Origin: Mucilaginibacter gossypiicola
Lineage (GTDB): Bacteria > Bacteroidota > Bacteroidia > Sphingobacteriales > Sphingobacteriaceae
Direction of reading: 5' to 3'
Assembly: GCF_900110105.1 (NCBI RefSeq)
Contig: NZ_FOCL01000005.1
Span: forward strand, 310,001-374,000
DNA: 64,000 bases
The notes under the pieces are model-generated. The model saw only the letters and a list, made by a program, of their open reading frames with translations, was not told the origin of the DNA and did not search any database. Position 1 is the first letter of the stretch. Each line of letters opens with the position of its first letter. The position numbers were made by a program, and so were the translations under genes. Positions 37,789-47,136 of the stretch are shown here, in pieces.

Positions 37789-38364
37789 TCAATACGGCAG
37801 GCCCTTATGGATTCGGCTGAATGTTTCTTTGGTTATATTCAGGTATGAAGCGATAAGGTAATGAGGAACCTGCAGCGTCAAATATGGTTCCTTTATTTTC
37901 ATGAGATTGTACCTCGCCTTAGCAGAGCCTAACCTCAATAAAGATTCCCTGTAGCGCCCGGCAATTGATACCTCCAGCGATAGCATGATCATTAAGGATG
38001 CCGCCTCACTATATTTTTCGGCGATATGCATAAGGTGCGCAAAGGGAATGGTAAGCACCTCGACCTTGGTAACGGAAATGACATATTCTTCACCGGCTGA
38101 ATTGTTAAAAAGATTTGGCGGGATCACCAGTTCTCCTTCCTTCTGAAACCATGCCGTCATCCTGTCTTTTTCGCCTTCAAATGCGCCCCGTATAATTCCG
38201 CTTTGTATATAGTAAATGGATGTCGGATAATTACCCGGCGATAAGATCGTCTCAAGTGCTTCGTATCTGTTAAACCGGGCCTTTTCCGTGATTGCGGTTA
38301 TTATTGCCGGAGATATATCTTTCGTAATTGTGAGCCTATTTATAAGCCCTTTAATATCTGTCAT
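37789..38364 (-). CDS. Crp/Fnr-family transcriptional regulator
   Basis: A 191-residue protein. The cyclic-nucleotide-binding-like barrel occupies residues about 15-120 (YYIQSGIIRGAFEGEKDRMT), followed by a long dimer helix and a helix-turn-helix near the C-terminus (YLIASYLNITKETFSRIHKG). Like most Bacteroidota members it lacks the cAMP-binding residues of E. coli CRP. It lies upstream of LanKC on the same strand with 117 bp between, containing the palindrome. Likely controls the LanKC operon. Confidence 0.8.
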   Translation of the reverse strand: MTDIKGLINRLTITKDISPAIITAITEKARFNRYEALETILSPGNYPTSIYYIQSGIIRGAFEGEKDRMTAWFQKEGELVIPPNLFNNSAGEEYVISVTKVEVLTIPFAHLMHIAEKYSEAASLMIMLSLEVSIAGRYRESLLRLGSAKARYNLMKIKEPYLTLQVPHYLIASYLNITKETFSRIHKGLPY

Positions 38365-38489
38365 CGGATATTTTTTTTCGCAAATAAATCATTCATGATA
38401 ACCCGGTCAAGTGGCAACAGGTGGCAATAATATGCCATCTTATCGCTGAAAGACCATAAGTGTCGGAAAAACAACTAATATTTCTGCTT

Positions 38490-38511
38490 TTTTTCCCTGT
38501 ATAGGGAAAAA
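38490..38511. repeat. Hairpin/operator upstream of the 394-residue gene
   Basis: TTTTTCCCT (38490-38498), GTAT, AGGGAAAAA (38503-38511): perfect 9-bp arms. It lies about 80 bp before the orphan gene. Could be an operator or a terminator of a leftward or rightward transcript. Confidence 0.4.
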
Positions 38512-38593
38512 TTAATTACTTTGTAAATAATATTATAGCTTAAAGGAGTAAAATACGGCAGTTTAGCGGTCATGGGTTGTGAACAAGCAGATT

Positions 38594-39763
38594 ATGATTA
38601 CATCACTTACAAAAATAAAGGCATTTATTCATACTTACGGGGAATTGAACAACGCAGAGATTTCTGCGGCAACGCTGGAGGAACTAAAAACATTTGCGGG
38701 GCACGCAGTGACTTCTCTTATTTTAAATATCGACGATGAGATCGTTTTAAAAAAAGACGAGCGGGAAAGACTTTTGTTTACGGAACAGCTGCAGTTAGCC
38801 CTGATAGGTATTATCGATGACCTCGCAAAAATAAGCCGGGGCAGCGACGATTTAAGCGGGATCTTCGTTTGGCTCGATACTGAACTCATAGGCTTGCTCG
38901 AACACCTGCACCAATATTTCGGAAGTTATTTTAGTAACGAGGTACCGGTTCCGGCAAGCTTTGTTATTCTTCATAAACGAAAAATTTATCCCGAATCAAT
39001 TGAATTAGTCGCTCAGTTTCGTAAAATGGTCAGCGATGAAAACTTGACGGACCTTTTTTCATCCTTTTTGCTTGCAAATAATGTTAAGGACCGGTTTTTT
39101 ATAAGGAAATGGAACCAATGGCTATTTTACAAAAATTTCATCGCAGAGGCTACCTTGTTTTTTAACGGTGCTCTCCCGGAAGAACCGAGTATCGCGGTCA
39201 TGAAATTATTCATAGAACTCAATTTCAACAGCCTCTATGTATACAGCTATTTTCTGAAGTTCATGGATGGAATTTCGTCCAGGGACGCGGACGACGAAGA
39301 AATAGAACACGAATTATTTTACCTCCTTAAAATTTTCCGGCAAATCAATACGCGTTACCAGAAAGGCTTCGACCCCGAATCAAAGACGTTAAAAGAACTT
39401 ATACGAGGGGCCATAACCGCAGAACTCAAATATATTTCGCAAAAAAATAAACTGTTTCAAAAAGTTTCCAAAGGGACTGAGGAACCCGGAGTTTCCAGGT
39501 ATTACTTCATGGTGATGGTAACCCTTGCTGAACTGATGTTTCTGTTGAGGATTATGGTCGAAACAGAATTCCTGGTTACCAAATTGAAGTCACATATATA
39601 TGAATTTGTAGCTAATCATATCCGGACGCAGCGTGCGGAGAATTTTTCAAAGAAGAGTATGCGAAACCGGTTTGGTTCAAAACCCTTCTCCGACGGCATC
39701 GTACACAATGTCAGGCAGTGGTTGTTGAAAATGGTTCAACATATAGATTTACATTATAAATGA
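38594..39763 (+). CDS. Orphan helical protein, no family recognised
   Basis: About 389 residues from the ATG at 38594 (MITSLTKIKAFIHTYGEL); a GTG five codons upstream (38579) is an alternative. Entirely helical by appearance, with Leu/Phe-rich amphipathic segments, an acidic cluster (DGISSRDADDEEIEHELFYL) and a hydrophobic MVMVTLAELMFLLRIMV helix near residue 315 that may be buried rather than transmembrane. The C-terminus is basic. It has its own upstream hairpin and stands alone between the Crp/LanKC operon (divergent) and the metallopeptidase operon (convergent). Function unknown. Confidence 0.6.
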   Translation: MITSLTKIKAFIHTYGELNNAEISAATLEELKTFAGHAVTSLILNIDDEIVLKKDERERLLFTEQLQLALIGIIDDLAKISRGSDDLSGIFVWLDTELIGLLEHLHQYFGSYFSNEVPVPASFVILHKRKIYPESIELVAQFRKMVSDENLTDLFSSFLLANNVKDRFFIRKWNQWLFYKNFIAEATLFFNGALPEEPSIAVMKLFIELNFNSLYVYSYFLKFMDGISSRDADDEEIEHELFYLLKIFRQINTRYQKGFDPESKTLKELIRGAITAELKYISQKNKLFQKVSKGTEEPGVSRYYFMVMVTLAELMFLLRIMVETEFLVTKLKSHIYEFVANHIRTQRAENFSKKSMRNRFGSKPFSDGIVHNVRQWLLKMVQHIDLHYK

Positions 39764-39985
39764 TTTTGGTTTCTTATTAGTATGAAGCTTGAATTTATTA
39801 TAAGTTGTCAGTCTAATACCTTAATAATTAGTTTTTACAATTGTATAGTTGTTCTTTATTACAATATCGTTGTGCACTTGGTTTTCCGAATTACATAAGT
39901 TTACAGCAACTGATTGTAAATTAAACGAAAACGAATCCATAAATATACTCATGAATTCGTTGTTGATAGCATTTAGTGCGTCAAA

Positions 39986-40378
39986 TCATTCCTTGACATT
40001 TTTATCGTGCGGCGGTAGAAACTTGTCTAATTCTTCAAATTCATTGGCGGTTATTTCGATCGTTTTAGTATTGTCTTTTTCCAAGATCAGCTTTGTCTTC
40101 GTCAAATCATAAAGCATACTGATTCTTTCGCGTTCTGTTTCAAGTTTGGCTTTTTCAAGTTCAGCATCGCGTTGGTTTTTTCTATTAGTTACCCAGGCAG
40201 TGATTGCGGTAACTACTATCGGGCTTAACGTTGAAATTATTCCAATTAATCCCGGCTCCAATTGCATTCCGGGTGTGGATTTATAATCCTCCTCAATTTC
40301 CAGGGTAGCATCTGCCTCATAAATTAACTGATGGATTTCTTTAAGGTTGTCATGATCGCTTTCGATGCGAATTTTCAT
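39986..40378 (-). CDS. EACC1-like effector-associated component
   Basis: A 130-residue protein. Order of elements: N-terminal strand and helix (MKIRIESDHDNLKEIHQLIY), a second strand (ATLEIEED), a glycine/proline linker, a hydrophobic helix (IGIISTLSPIVVTAITAWVT) ending in NRK, a charged coiled coil, and a C-terminal strand-helix (TKTIEITANEFEELDKFL). This order matches the effector-associated constant component EACC1 of NTP-dependent conflict systems, which pairs with diverse peptidase and other effectors. It overlaps the metallopeptidase gene by 4 bp (ATGA). Family assignment is by pattern and needs a profile search. Confidence 0.5.
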   Translation of the reverse strand: MKIRIESDHDNLKEIHQLIYEADATLEIEEDYKSTPGMQLEPGLIGIISTLSPIVVTAITAWVTNRKNQRDAELEKAKLETERERISMLYDLTKTKLILEKDNTKTIEITANEFEELDKFLPPHDKNVKE

Positions 40379-42300
40379 ATTAATATTTTGTTTAAGGTTT
40401 TAAAAATTAAATCTGTTTGCGGTATGTTATTTTCTATTAAAAACTTTCGCCAGATCTGAACTTCAGTTAGCGCGAAATTTTGGAGAGCTTGCGTGCCGGC
40501 GAATATCTGAAATTGTCCATTAACTTCTTTACTTTGATGCTCCACAAACATTGGCAGCAAGATAAATTTATGGTTGATTTCACTATCGAAATTGATGTAA
40601 TATAATAGTTCCGGCACAAGCATTTTACTTGCTTTGATAAATTCCACAACCGCGGGAATGGAAAAGATTGGCCTGGCGTCATGGTTGTAACCGTAAAAGT
40701 CAAGACTAATCGAAGAAAACAGGCTTTGACTTGTTTCCCTATAACGATCTTTCAGGTAAGCAATGAAGTCCGGAAACATCGTTTTCGTCCTTTCATCTTT
40801 GATATCCTGAGCGTCAATAGTCAGGAGGTATCCCGGATTCAGCAATTTGTATTCAAAACTACGGGACTTCGAAGTGCGGCGACCATATTCTTCATAATTG
40901 GCATCGGCTTCTTCTTTCGAGATTTTAATCAGGGTTTTATTAGCTAAATTTATTTTTCTATAGAAAAGATAGGCAAAAAATTGAGGAAAGCCACAGTCAT
41001 TGAAATCTAAAGGAATAGAGTTCCAAAGCTTGCAAAGGCCCAGGGAATAATAAGAACAATCCCGGTGATGGCAATTGTTGTCTATGGAAGAATGAATCCT
41101 TGAAAAGAGTGCGAGTTGCGTTTCTTTTATCTTGATCAATTCCTTAACATAAAAAGGATAAGTAAGGCCAAGCGGTGTAATGGAATCACGATAATCTTCA
41201 CCCATTACGATTGAACCGTTTCTTCCATCAAAATCTTTGTAGTGGTAATGGATAGCAAAAGGATAATATTCTTTCAGTAATTCCTGAAAGGTAGCTTTGT
41301 TCGCCTGCAAAATGCGGGTTTGATAACCGGGTTCATTTTTAATGCGAGCCACTACTTTCTTAAATTGTTTATTTAGCGGAAAATGTAATGCCCCCCCTTC
41401 GCCGTCAGCTCTGGCGGTAACAAGCTCCATATCTTCGTAGTGGACGGTAGAAACAGGGATAGTCATCAGAAAATGATGCTTTTTCGGATCAAGGATAATT
41501 CGGCCCATTTTACTTTCCAAAAACGACATAACCTCATTAAAAAGCTCATCCATCGACTTTCTCTTGTAGTCAAGTCCTCGGATATTTATATAAGAAACCG
41601 CACCTGAAAAACCGGATAAAGGATCTGTACAGCTAAAAGCCGCCTGTACAATTAAAGGCAGGAGATTAAAAGTATTTTCTCTGCCCAGCAACGTTTTTAA
41701 GAACCGGTAGGTTTTTTTGTAACAATTGTTGGCAGGATTGTTTATCCACTTTTCGAACCCTTCAGCAGTCGGATTTTCCTCGTAAATCCGATACTCAAAA
41801 ATTGTTGTGGCATCTTCCAGCAAATCGTTCAAAGTGAATACATTACTTCCGTAAGTTTCAGTTTCAGGAATACGTATTTTGAGGTGGGACTTTTCGATGT
41901 AAAATTCAACCAACTGGTGAAGGAAATAATAATTTCGAAAGAAATCATCATTCATGTGAATACTGCTAATCGGAAAAGATTCAACTGTCGAATCTTTTAA
42001 CTGGTTGCCTAAGTACATTAAATTATCAAGCTCCAGCCAGCTCAAATAATACAGGAAGGGATAAAACAGCCCTTGAAGGTAATGATGAAATTCATGGGCA
42101 AGCACCCTAAGCATTTCCTCATTTGACTGATGTTCCATTGAAAGATGTCGCGTAATAAACTCACGCCTGATAGGCGCCGATGTTTCCGATTCCTTCAAGT
42201 ACTGCCGCATGGCATCAGTACTTTCCGGTGACATCCCCGAATACCTGTTGATATGAATGATCCTTAATGTAGTATCAAGGTATGATTTTACTTGCGGCAT
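40375..42300 (-). CDS. Large HExxH zinc metallopeptidase, probable conflict effector
   Basis: A 641-residue protein. The zinc-peptidase motif LAHEFHHYLQG (HExxH) lies near residue 66-72, followed by an aromatic helical region. A second possible metal site is the Cys/His cluster NCHHRDCSYYSLGLC near residue 403-417 with a later cysteine in FNDCGFPQFF. No signal peptide is visible, so the enzyme is cytoplasmic. The rest is unrecognised and may provide substrate choice. The partner gene downstream overlaps by 4 bp and encodes an EACC1-like membrane/coiled-coil protein. A protease effector held by such a component would fit an abortive anti-phage role. Confidence 0.65.
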   Translation of the reverse strand: MPQVKSYLDTTLRIIHINRYSGMSPESTDAMRQYLKESETSAPIRREFITRHLSMEHQSNEEMLRVLAHEFHHYLQGLFYPFLYYLSWLELDNLMYLGNQLKDSTVESFPISSIHMNDDFFRNYYFLHQLVEFYIEKSHLKIRIPETETYGSNVFTLNDLLEDATTIFEYRIYEENPTAEGFEKWINNPANNCYKKTYRFLKTLLGRENTFNLLPLIVQAAFSCTDPLSGFSGAVSYINIRGLDYKRKSMDELFNEVMSFLESKMGRIILDPKKHHFLMTIPVSTVHYEDMELVTARADGEGGALHFPLNKQFKKVVARIKNEPGYQTRILQANKATFQELLKEYYPFAIHYHYKDFDGRNGSIVMGEDYRDSITPLGLTYPFYVKELIKIKETQLALFSRIHSSIDNNCHHRDCSYYSLGLCKLWNSIPLDFNDCGFPQFFAYLFYRKINLANKTLIKISKEEADANYEEYGRRTSKSRSFEYKLLNPGYLLTIDAQDIKDERTKTMFPDFIAYLKDRYRETSQSLFSSISLDFYGYNHDARPIFSIPAVVEFIKASKMLVPELLYYINFDSEINHKFILLPMFVEHQSKEVNGQFQIFAGTQALQNFALTEVQIWRKFLIENNIPQTDLIFKTLNKILI

Positions 42301-42316
42301 GATAAGATTTGTTAGG

Positions 42317-42324
42317 CAAATATA
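42317..42324 (-). promoter_or_regulatory. -7 element of the metallopeptidase operon
   Basis: On the minus strand TATATTTG, an exact TAnnTTTG, 16 bp before the ATG at 42300. A -33 element at the usual spacing was not found. Confidence 0.45.
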
Positions 42325-42510
42325 TGTAACGATATTGCCAATATCCTATTTAAAACAAGATTACATAAGTGTTAAAATTAATCTTGCTGATCTGATTTCG
42401 GGATATTATATATCAGTATAAATATGAAAAATAACTTGCTCATCTATTGTAGCTATATTCGTTTTCACCTATTCCGATCATTTGTCAAGAATCCTTTAAA
42501 ATGAATTTCA

Positions 42511-43650
42511 ATGGAACAGAGCAAATTAGATATTGAAGATGGACATTATGGCGGCAAATTAAACTTGCAGCTTTGGAAACTAAAATCGGATCCGAGTCAC
42601 AAAGAATCTTTTATCGAGTTATTTCAGAGCATTGTTGACCTGAACTTACTGGACATAACGCTTGAGTTCCTGAAAGAGCATTTTAACGAAAAATTAAACG
42701 ATATCGTTGAACTGGATGTTCCAAAACTCGGGGACAATAAGGAGTTGCTCGCGCGTTGTCTCGATATTAAGATCCTGGTTCATAGTTCAAATATCAAAAA
42801 ACACCTAAAGACAGCAGTTAATAATTATTGGGATGTGTTTCTTGCTACCGGTCACCATGAGTACCTGGTCAGATATTTAGGTTTGATACGGCTGGCTAAG
42901 GCTATGTTTGCATCGCAAATCGATGAAATTTACGAACGAATCAAAGAAATTGTGATACCGTTACCATCGATGTACTGGCAATTGCAAATCATTAAACAGA
43001 TGCCGGCTGTTTTCGGAAAGGAGAATTGCCAGGAATTACTGGGCGCACAAATTGAGCAGAAAATAATTGATTTGAAAAAAAGCCTGGACTTTAATGCAGC
43101 GCGTTTATGCGTTCAAAGCTTAAGGGCTCTTGAACTTATTTCTGACGATGTTTCTAATATAGAGCAAGCGCTATTGTTTGAATACGAAGCAGATTTAATC
43201 GTTAGCGAGAAACAACCCAATACCTTTTACCCGACTATTTCACAAAAATATACCATAGCATTAGAACAGGTATTCAACGTACCCAATTCCCAGGAAATTA
43301 AAAACAGGATCATTTTAAAGTTGCAGGAGGCACAACTTGAGGATTCAAAAATGATTAACGCGGTCGGTATAAGCATGGGGGCGACAATAGATTACAAGGG
43401 TATTCAGGAGACGATCAATTCTTTAAATCTGACCAGCTTTTACGATGCGTTTCAAACTTTACTTATGTTGCCGATCCTTCCGAAGCAACCAATTGACGAA
43501 ACCGCAGCAATCGAAGATGAAAAGGAATCACCCATTGCCAAAGCATTTTCGAAACATGTGAAACTTTCAGGCAAGGGAAAACCGATTGGATTCGGGGAGG
43601 AAAAGAAGCCAAAGCGAACGTGCTCAGAACGAGCCATCGTGATATTTTGA
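42511..43650 (+). CDS. N-terminal part of a split DUF4209-family protein
   Basis: A 379-codon frame starting MEQSKLDIEDGHYGG. It carries the helical N-terminal region that precedes DUF4209 in full-length proteins. The last codons (after GKPIGFGEEK) change composition and end at 43650, while the continuation lies in the -1 frame (EAKANVLRTSHRDILI), indicating a frameshift near 43602-43605. The break falls at A_AAG, a tetramer where Lys-tRNA readily slips by -1, and a 9-bp hairpin (43644-43666) lies downstream. It is therefore either an inactivating or sequencing indel or programmed slippage. Confidence 0.65.
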   Translation: MEQSKLDIEDGHYGGKLNLQLWKLKSDPSHKESFIELFQSIVDLNLLDITLEFLKEHFNEKLNDIVELDVPKLGDNKELLARCLDIKILVHSSNIKKHLKTAVNNYWDVFLATGHHEYLVRYLGLIRLAKAMFASQIDEIYERIKEIVIPLPSMYWQLQIIKQMPAVFGKENCQELLGAQIEQKIIDLKKSLDFNAARLCVQSLRALELISDDVSNIEQALLFEYEADLIVSEKQPNTFYPTISQKYTIALEQVFNVPNSQEIKNRIILKLQEAQLEDSKMINAVGISMGATIDYKGIQETINSLNLTSFYDAFQTLLMLPILPKQPIDETAAIEDEKESPIAKAFSKHVKLSGKGKPIGFGEEKKPKRTCSERAIVIF

Positions 43651-44156
43651 TCGTCATGATCAAAATGTTAAAAACCGTCATGGATATGCATGCGCGGCTA
43701 ACAAAGGATCAACTTTTTGACATTCTTCAAAAGCTCGATAGCCCTTTTGTTCCAACTACGAGGCTATACATCTATACGGAGGGGCTTGGGGCAGGATTTG
43801 AAAATAACTTTATAATGGCATCGCATTTTTTGTTACCACAAATTGAAAATAGTCTAAGGGTAATCGCTGATTTAAAACAAATTTCTGTAACTAATTTTAG
43901 GAAACCTGAACAGTTTGAGAACACATTTGGGAGGGTACTTGAAAAACTTGCGCCTGATATGAATGCAGACCTCTATGCTGAATTGCAAAGTTTTTTCCTC
44001 GATTCCACTAATGTGAATTTTAGGAACGAATTGTTGCACGGATTAATCGATACCGCCAGCACCCAGCACTTTGGCTATTACGCCTGGTGGCTAAGCCTTA
44101 AATTGATTTATTTTACAAACACTTATTTTAGTTTGGGCAAAACCGAAAACCCCTAA
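43620..44156 (+). CDS. C-terminal DUF4209 part of the split protein
   Basis: The -1 frame relative to the upstream part; an isolated GTG at 43620 opens it, but homology-like sequence already begins near 43605. It contains FRNELLHGLID near the C-terminus, the RNxxxHG signature that defines DUF4209 and resembles HEPN RNase motifs. With the upstream part it would form a protein of about 545 residues. DUF4209 proteins occur in defence islands, where RNase activity is a plausible role. Whether this half is translated depends on frameshifting or internal initiation. Confidence 0.6.
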   Translation: MLRTSHRDILIVMIKMLKTVMDMHARLTKDQLFDILQKLDSPFVPTTRLYIYTEGLGAGFENNFIMASHFLLPQIENSLRVIADLKQISVTNFRKPEQFENTFGRVLEKLAPDMNADLYAELQSFFLDSTNVNFRNELLHGLIDTASTQHFGYYAWWLSLKLIYFTNTYFSLGKTENP

Positions 44157-44180
44157 AATTTCACCAGGTGCAATTTTTTT

Positions 44181-45198
44181 TTAAGTTGATTTTCTGACAT
44201 TCAATTCCGTTTGTAAAATAACGTGCTGTTTGAAATCACTCCTGACGGTGTTCAGCCTGTTAAGCAAAATTGTAATCAGCTGGTCGGCAATGATATCAAT
44301 CGGCTGAGCAATAGCGGTGACCGTTGGGTTACTCAATTCGAAGACCTCGAGTAATCGAAAGAGATCAGCGCGATGTCCTCCGGTATGCGTTTATTTAGTT
44401 TTTTGAGTGCCTTGAGTCCGCTCGTAGCGAGGCAATTATTCCCAAACAAAATTGCATCCGTTTCCTGATGCTCATTTAAGAAATCAACAATCGGGCCTGC
44501 CAGTTTTTTTTTTAGCCTGGTAGAAATCAACCGCCCTGAAATTTGTTTTCAGCTTGCTTTCATCCATTGCCTTCGTATAGCCGCCAAGCCTGTCCACCAT
44601 CTGGCTCTGGTGCGCATGAATGCTGATGAATGCCACATTTTTATATCCCTTGTCGATTAAATATCGTGTCGGGTTTTAAGTGCTGAATAAATTATCAACC
44701 AGCACGTAATCAGTTTCTACTTCCGGTAAATTTCTGTCGAAAAGTACAACCGGAAATCCGTCCCTGATGAGTGCCCTAATATCGTCTTCCACGCCTTGTG
44801 GTGGCACGATGATGTATCCGTCAACATGCCTGTCCCGAAGCATGGCGATCAGTTCCCGGGTTTTATGCGTATCGTTATCTGTGCTGCTGTAGACAATTTT
44901 ATACCCGTTTTTATAGGCTCGTTCTTCAATCTGCCGGGCTATGCTGGAAAAGAAGATGTTGGATATATCTTCCACCAATAATCCGATGATATTTGATTTA
45001 CCGGTATGAAGGGTTTGGCAACGGAATCGGGTTTATAGCCGACCTGTTCAACATATTTCAAAAACCGGTCAACCAATTCCGAACCTATCCTTTTTTCACG
45101 GGCCTTCCGTTTAAAATAAATGAAACAGTTGTTTAAGATATATTCAGGGCATTGGCTATATCAACATTAGATAACTTCTTTTTCAAAGGTTTAATGTT
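44181..45198 (-). pseudogene. Decayed LacI-family transcriptional regulator
   Basis: Pieces of one LacI/GalR protein lie in several frames. The helix-turn-helix (KKKLSNVDIANALNIS, stop, TTVSFILNGR) is near 45110-45190, the hinge (RFLKYVEQVGYKPDS) follows after another stop, the ligand domain (EDISNIFFSSIARQIEERAY, DGYIIVPPQG) is at 44676-44978, the later part (DAILFGNNCLATSGLKAL, IPEDIALISFDYS) at 44333-44530, and the tail ends at a stop at 44181. Multiple stops and frameshifts make function impossible. Confidence 0.75.
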
Positions 45199-45273
45199 AA
45201 TTGTTCAAATATAGAATATATATGCGGGGCGTTGTTTTAAACAATTCCCACGATTGCAATTACCTTATCAAAA

Positions 45274-45296
45274 TATGATCTGTATCATATATGATC
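45274..45296. promoter_or_regulatory. Cluster of TATGAT half-sites upstream of gajA
   Basis: TATGAT (45274-45279), CTGT, ATCATA (45284-45289), then TATGATC (45290-45296). An inverted and a direct copy, about 95-117 bp before gajA and near the start of the decayed LacI gene. Possibly a relict or active operator. Confidence 0.35.
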
Positions 45297-45390
45297 AAAA
45301 ATTTCCAAGAGCCTGTGGAAATTTGTTGCGTTAAAAAGGTTAATAGAAAATTCAGTAATTTCAACGATCAATTTAAACCTGATCACAACA

Positions 45391-47136
45391 ATGAAAATTA
45401 CCAGGATAAGACTTAAAGGCTTCCGAAATTTTAAGAATTCCTTAATCAACGTGACTGAAAAGACACTGATTATCGGTGCTAACGATGTCGGCAAATCTAA
45501 TATGCTGCATGCCATGCGGATCCTACTGGATCGCTCTATGTCTGATTGGGATATTGAACCAAAGGATTCTGATTTTTATTGTCACGAAGAAACAAATGAA
45601 CTTGCAATCTACATTCGTTTCGAAGAGGTCACAGAAGATTGCGTTTTATCCAAGCTGCCCGGCAAAGTGAGTGATGATGGCGTTCTTTACCTTGGTTTCA
45701 AGGCCTGGAAAGATACGCATGATTATAAATTTTACGCCGGCTCTTCCTTTGAACTGTTGGAAGAAATTCAGGAACGTTTTTACCGGAAAGTACTTCACCT
45801 TAAATATATTAGCAGCAACCGTGATTTAGCGGGATACATCAAACGTGAAAAAAAGGGTTTACTTAAAGAGGCACAAGACAAACGTACCCCGGCGCAAGAA
45901 AAAGCAGATGATAAAAGCATTTCCACAATTGAGAAAAAGCTGAGCGAGGTCAACGATAAAATTGTAAGCCTGGCGTATGTTAACAAGGCAACAGAGGCCA
46001 TCAATACCGAGCTCAAAGAATTGTCTTTTCATCATGAAGGACAGGAAGTCATCTTTGACATCGGTGCATCCGACGTTAACAGCTTTATCGAAAATCTTCA
46101 CCTTTCATCCAAAGTGAATACATCGAACCTGGCCATTGGTGGTGACGGAAGAAACAATCAGATATTTTTGGCTTTATGGGCAGCAAAAAATGGGATCAAC
46201 GAGGACAACCCGCTGGAAGTGGTCTTTTACTGCATCGAAGAACCCGAGGCCCACTTGCACCCGCATCAGCAGCGTAAGCTGGCGGAATACCTCATCAAAA
46301 CGTTGAAAGGCCAGGTTTTTATTACCTCCCACTCCCCACAGATAGCCTCTGAATTTTCGCCAAATTCTATTGTCCGTTTAAAGCACACAGGTAAATCTAC
46401 CAATGCAGCCAGCAAAGGATGTAGTAAGATCATCGAAGATTCGATCTACGAATTTGGTTATCGCCTGAACGTTATTGCCGCGGAGGCATTTTTTGCCAAC
46501 GTCGTATTTCTTGTCGAGGGGCCATCTGAAATATTATTTTATAAAGTATTGGCGAGGGAACTTGATATAGATCTGGATCGTCTCAATATCAGCGTATTAG
46601 TGGCAGATGGTATCGGCTTTGACGTCTTTGTAAAAGTCTTAAATGCTTTAGCTATTGACTGGGTCGTTCGGACTGACAATGACGTTTTTAAAATCCCTAA
46701 AAAAAGCGAATACCGTATGGCTGGCCTGCAGCGTGCAATCAGTGTTTACGACAAAAACGTGGGAACAGACGGCGACATTGATCGCATGATCAAGGAAAAA
46801 AGCCATCTTTTGACGGGTTTTCCTTTAAAAACCCCTCCAAAATCCACATTGGAAGCTGTAAAAGAACTTATCACTGAGCTGGAGATTTATAATATATTCT
46901 TATCCGAAACAGACCTTGAACAGGATATGCTTGGCCAGGGCCTAAAGACTTCCATCTTTAAGCATTTAGGGGTCGATACCAACGCCGATGCACTTGAGCA
47001 GATGCAAAAACGTAAAGCCTCGTTCATGTTCGAATATCTACGGAAAAACGCCACGGTGCTGAAAAAACTCAAAAAAAGTGCATTGGCAGCTCCATTACTG
47101 GCCTGTCAAAAGATCATCACAGGGAGTTCGAAATGA
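45391..47136 (+). CDS. gajA: GajA, OLD-family ATPase-TOPRIM nuclease of Gabija
   Basis: A 581-residue protein. ABC/OLD ATPase domain: opening MKITRIRLKGFRNFKNS, Walker A GANDVGKSNML near residue 29-39, signature/Walker B region YCIEEPEAHLHPHQQ near 282-296, and the switch histidine in FITSHSPQIA. The TOPRIM nuclease domain follows (VVFLVEGPSEILFY near 370, VVRTDNDVF near 428). Length and partner are those of Gabija GajA, which nicks DNA when nucleotides are depleted during infection. It overlaps the helicase gene by 4 bp. Confidence 0.9.
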   Translation: MKITRIRLKGFRNFKNSLINVTEKTLIIGANDVGKSNMLHAMRILLDRSMSDWDIEPKDSDFYCHEETNELAIYIRFEEVTEDCVLSKLPGKVSDDGVLYLGFKAWKDTHDYKFYAGSSFELLEEIQERFYRKVLHLKYISSNRDLAGYIKREKKGLLKEAQDKRTPAQEKADDKSISTIEKKLSEVNDKIVSLAYVNKATEAINTELKELSFHHEGQEVIFDIGASDVNSFIENLHLSSKVNTSNLAIGGDGRNNQIFLALWAAKNGINEDNPLEVVFYCIEEPEAHLHPHQQRKLAEYLIKTLKGQVFITSHSPQIASEFSPNSIVRLKHTGKSTNAASKGCSKIIEDSIYEFGYRLNVIAAEAFFANVVFLVEGPSEILFYKVLARELDIDLDRLNISVLVADGIGFDVFVKVLNALAIDWVVRTDNDVFKIPKKSEYRMAGLQRAISVYDKNVGTDGDIDRMIKEKSHLLTGFPLKTPPKSTLEAVKELITELEIYNIFLSETDLEQDMLGQGLKTSIFKHLGVDTNADALEQMQKRKASFMFEYLRKNATVLKKLKKSALAAPLLACQKIITGSSK

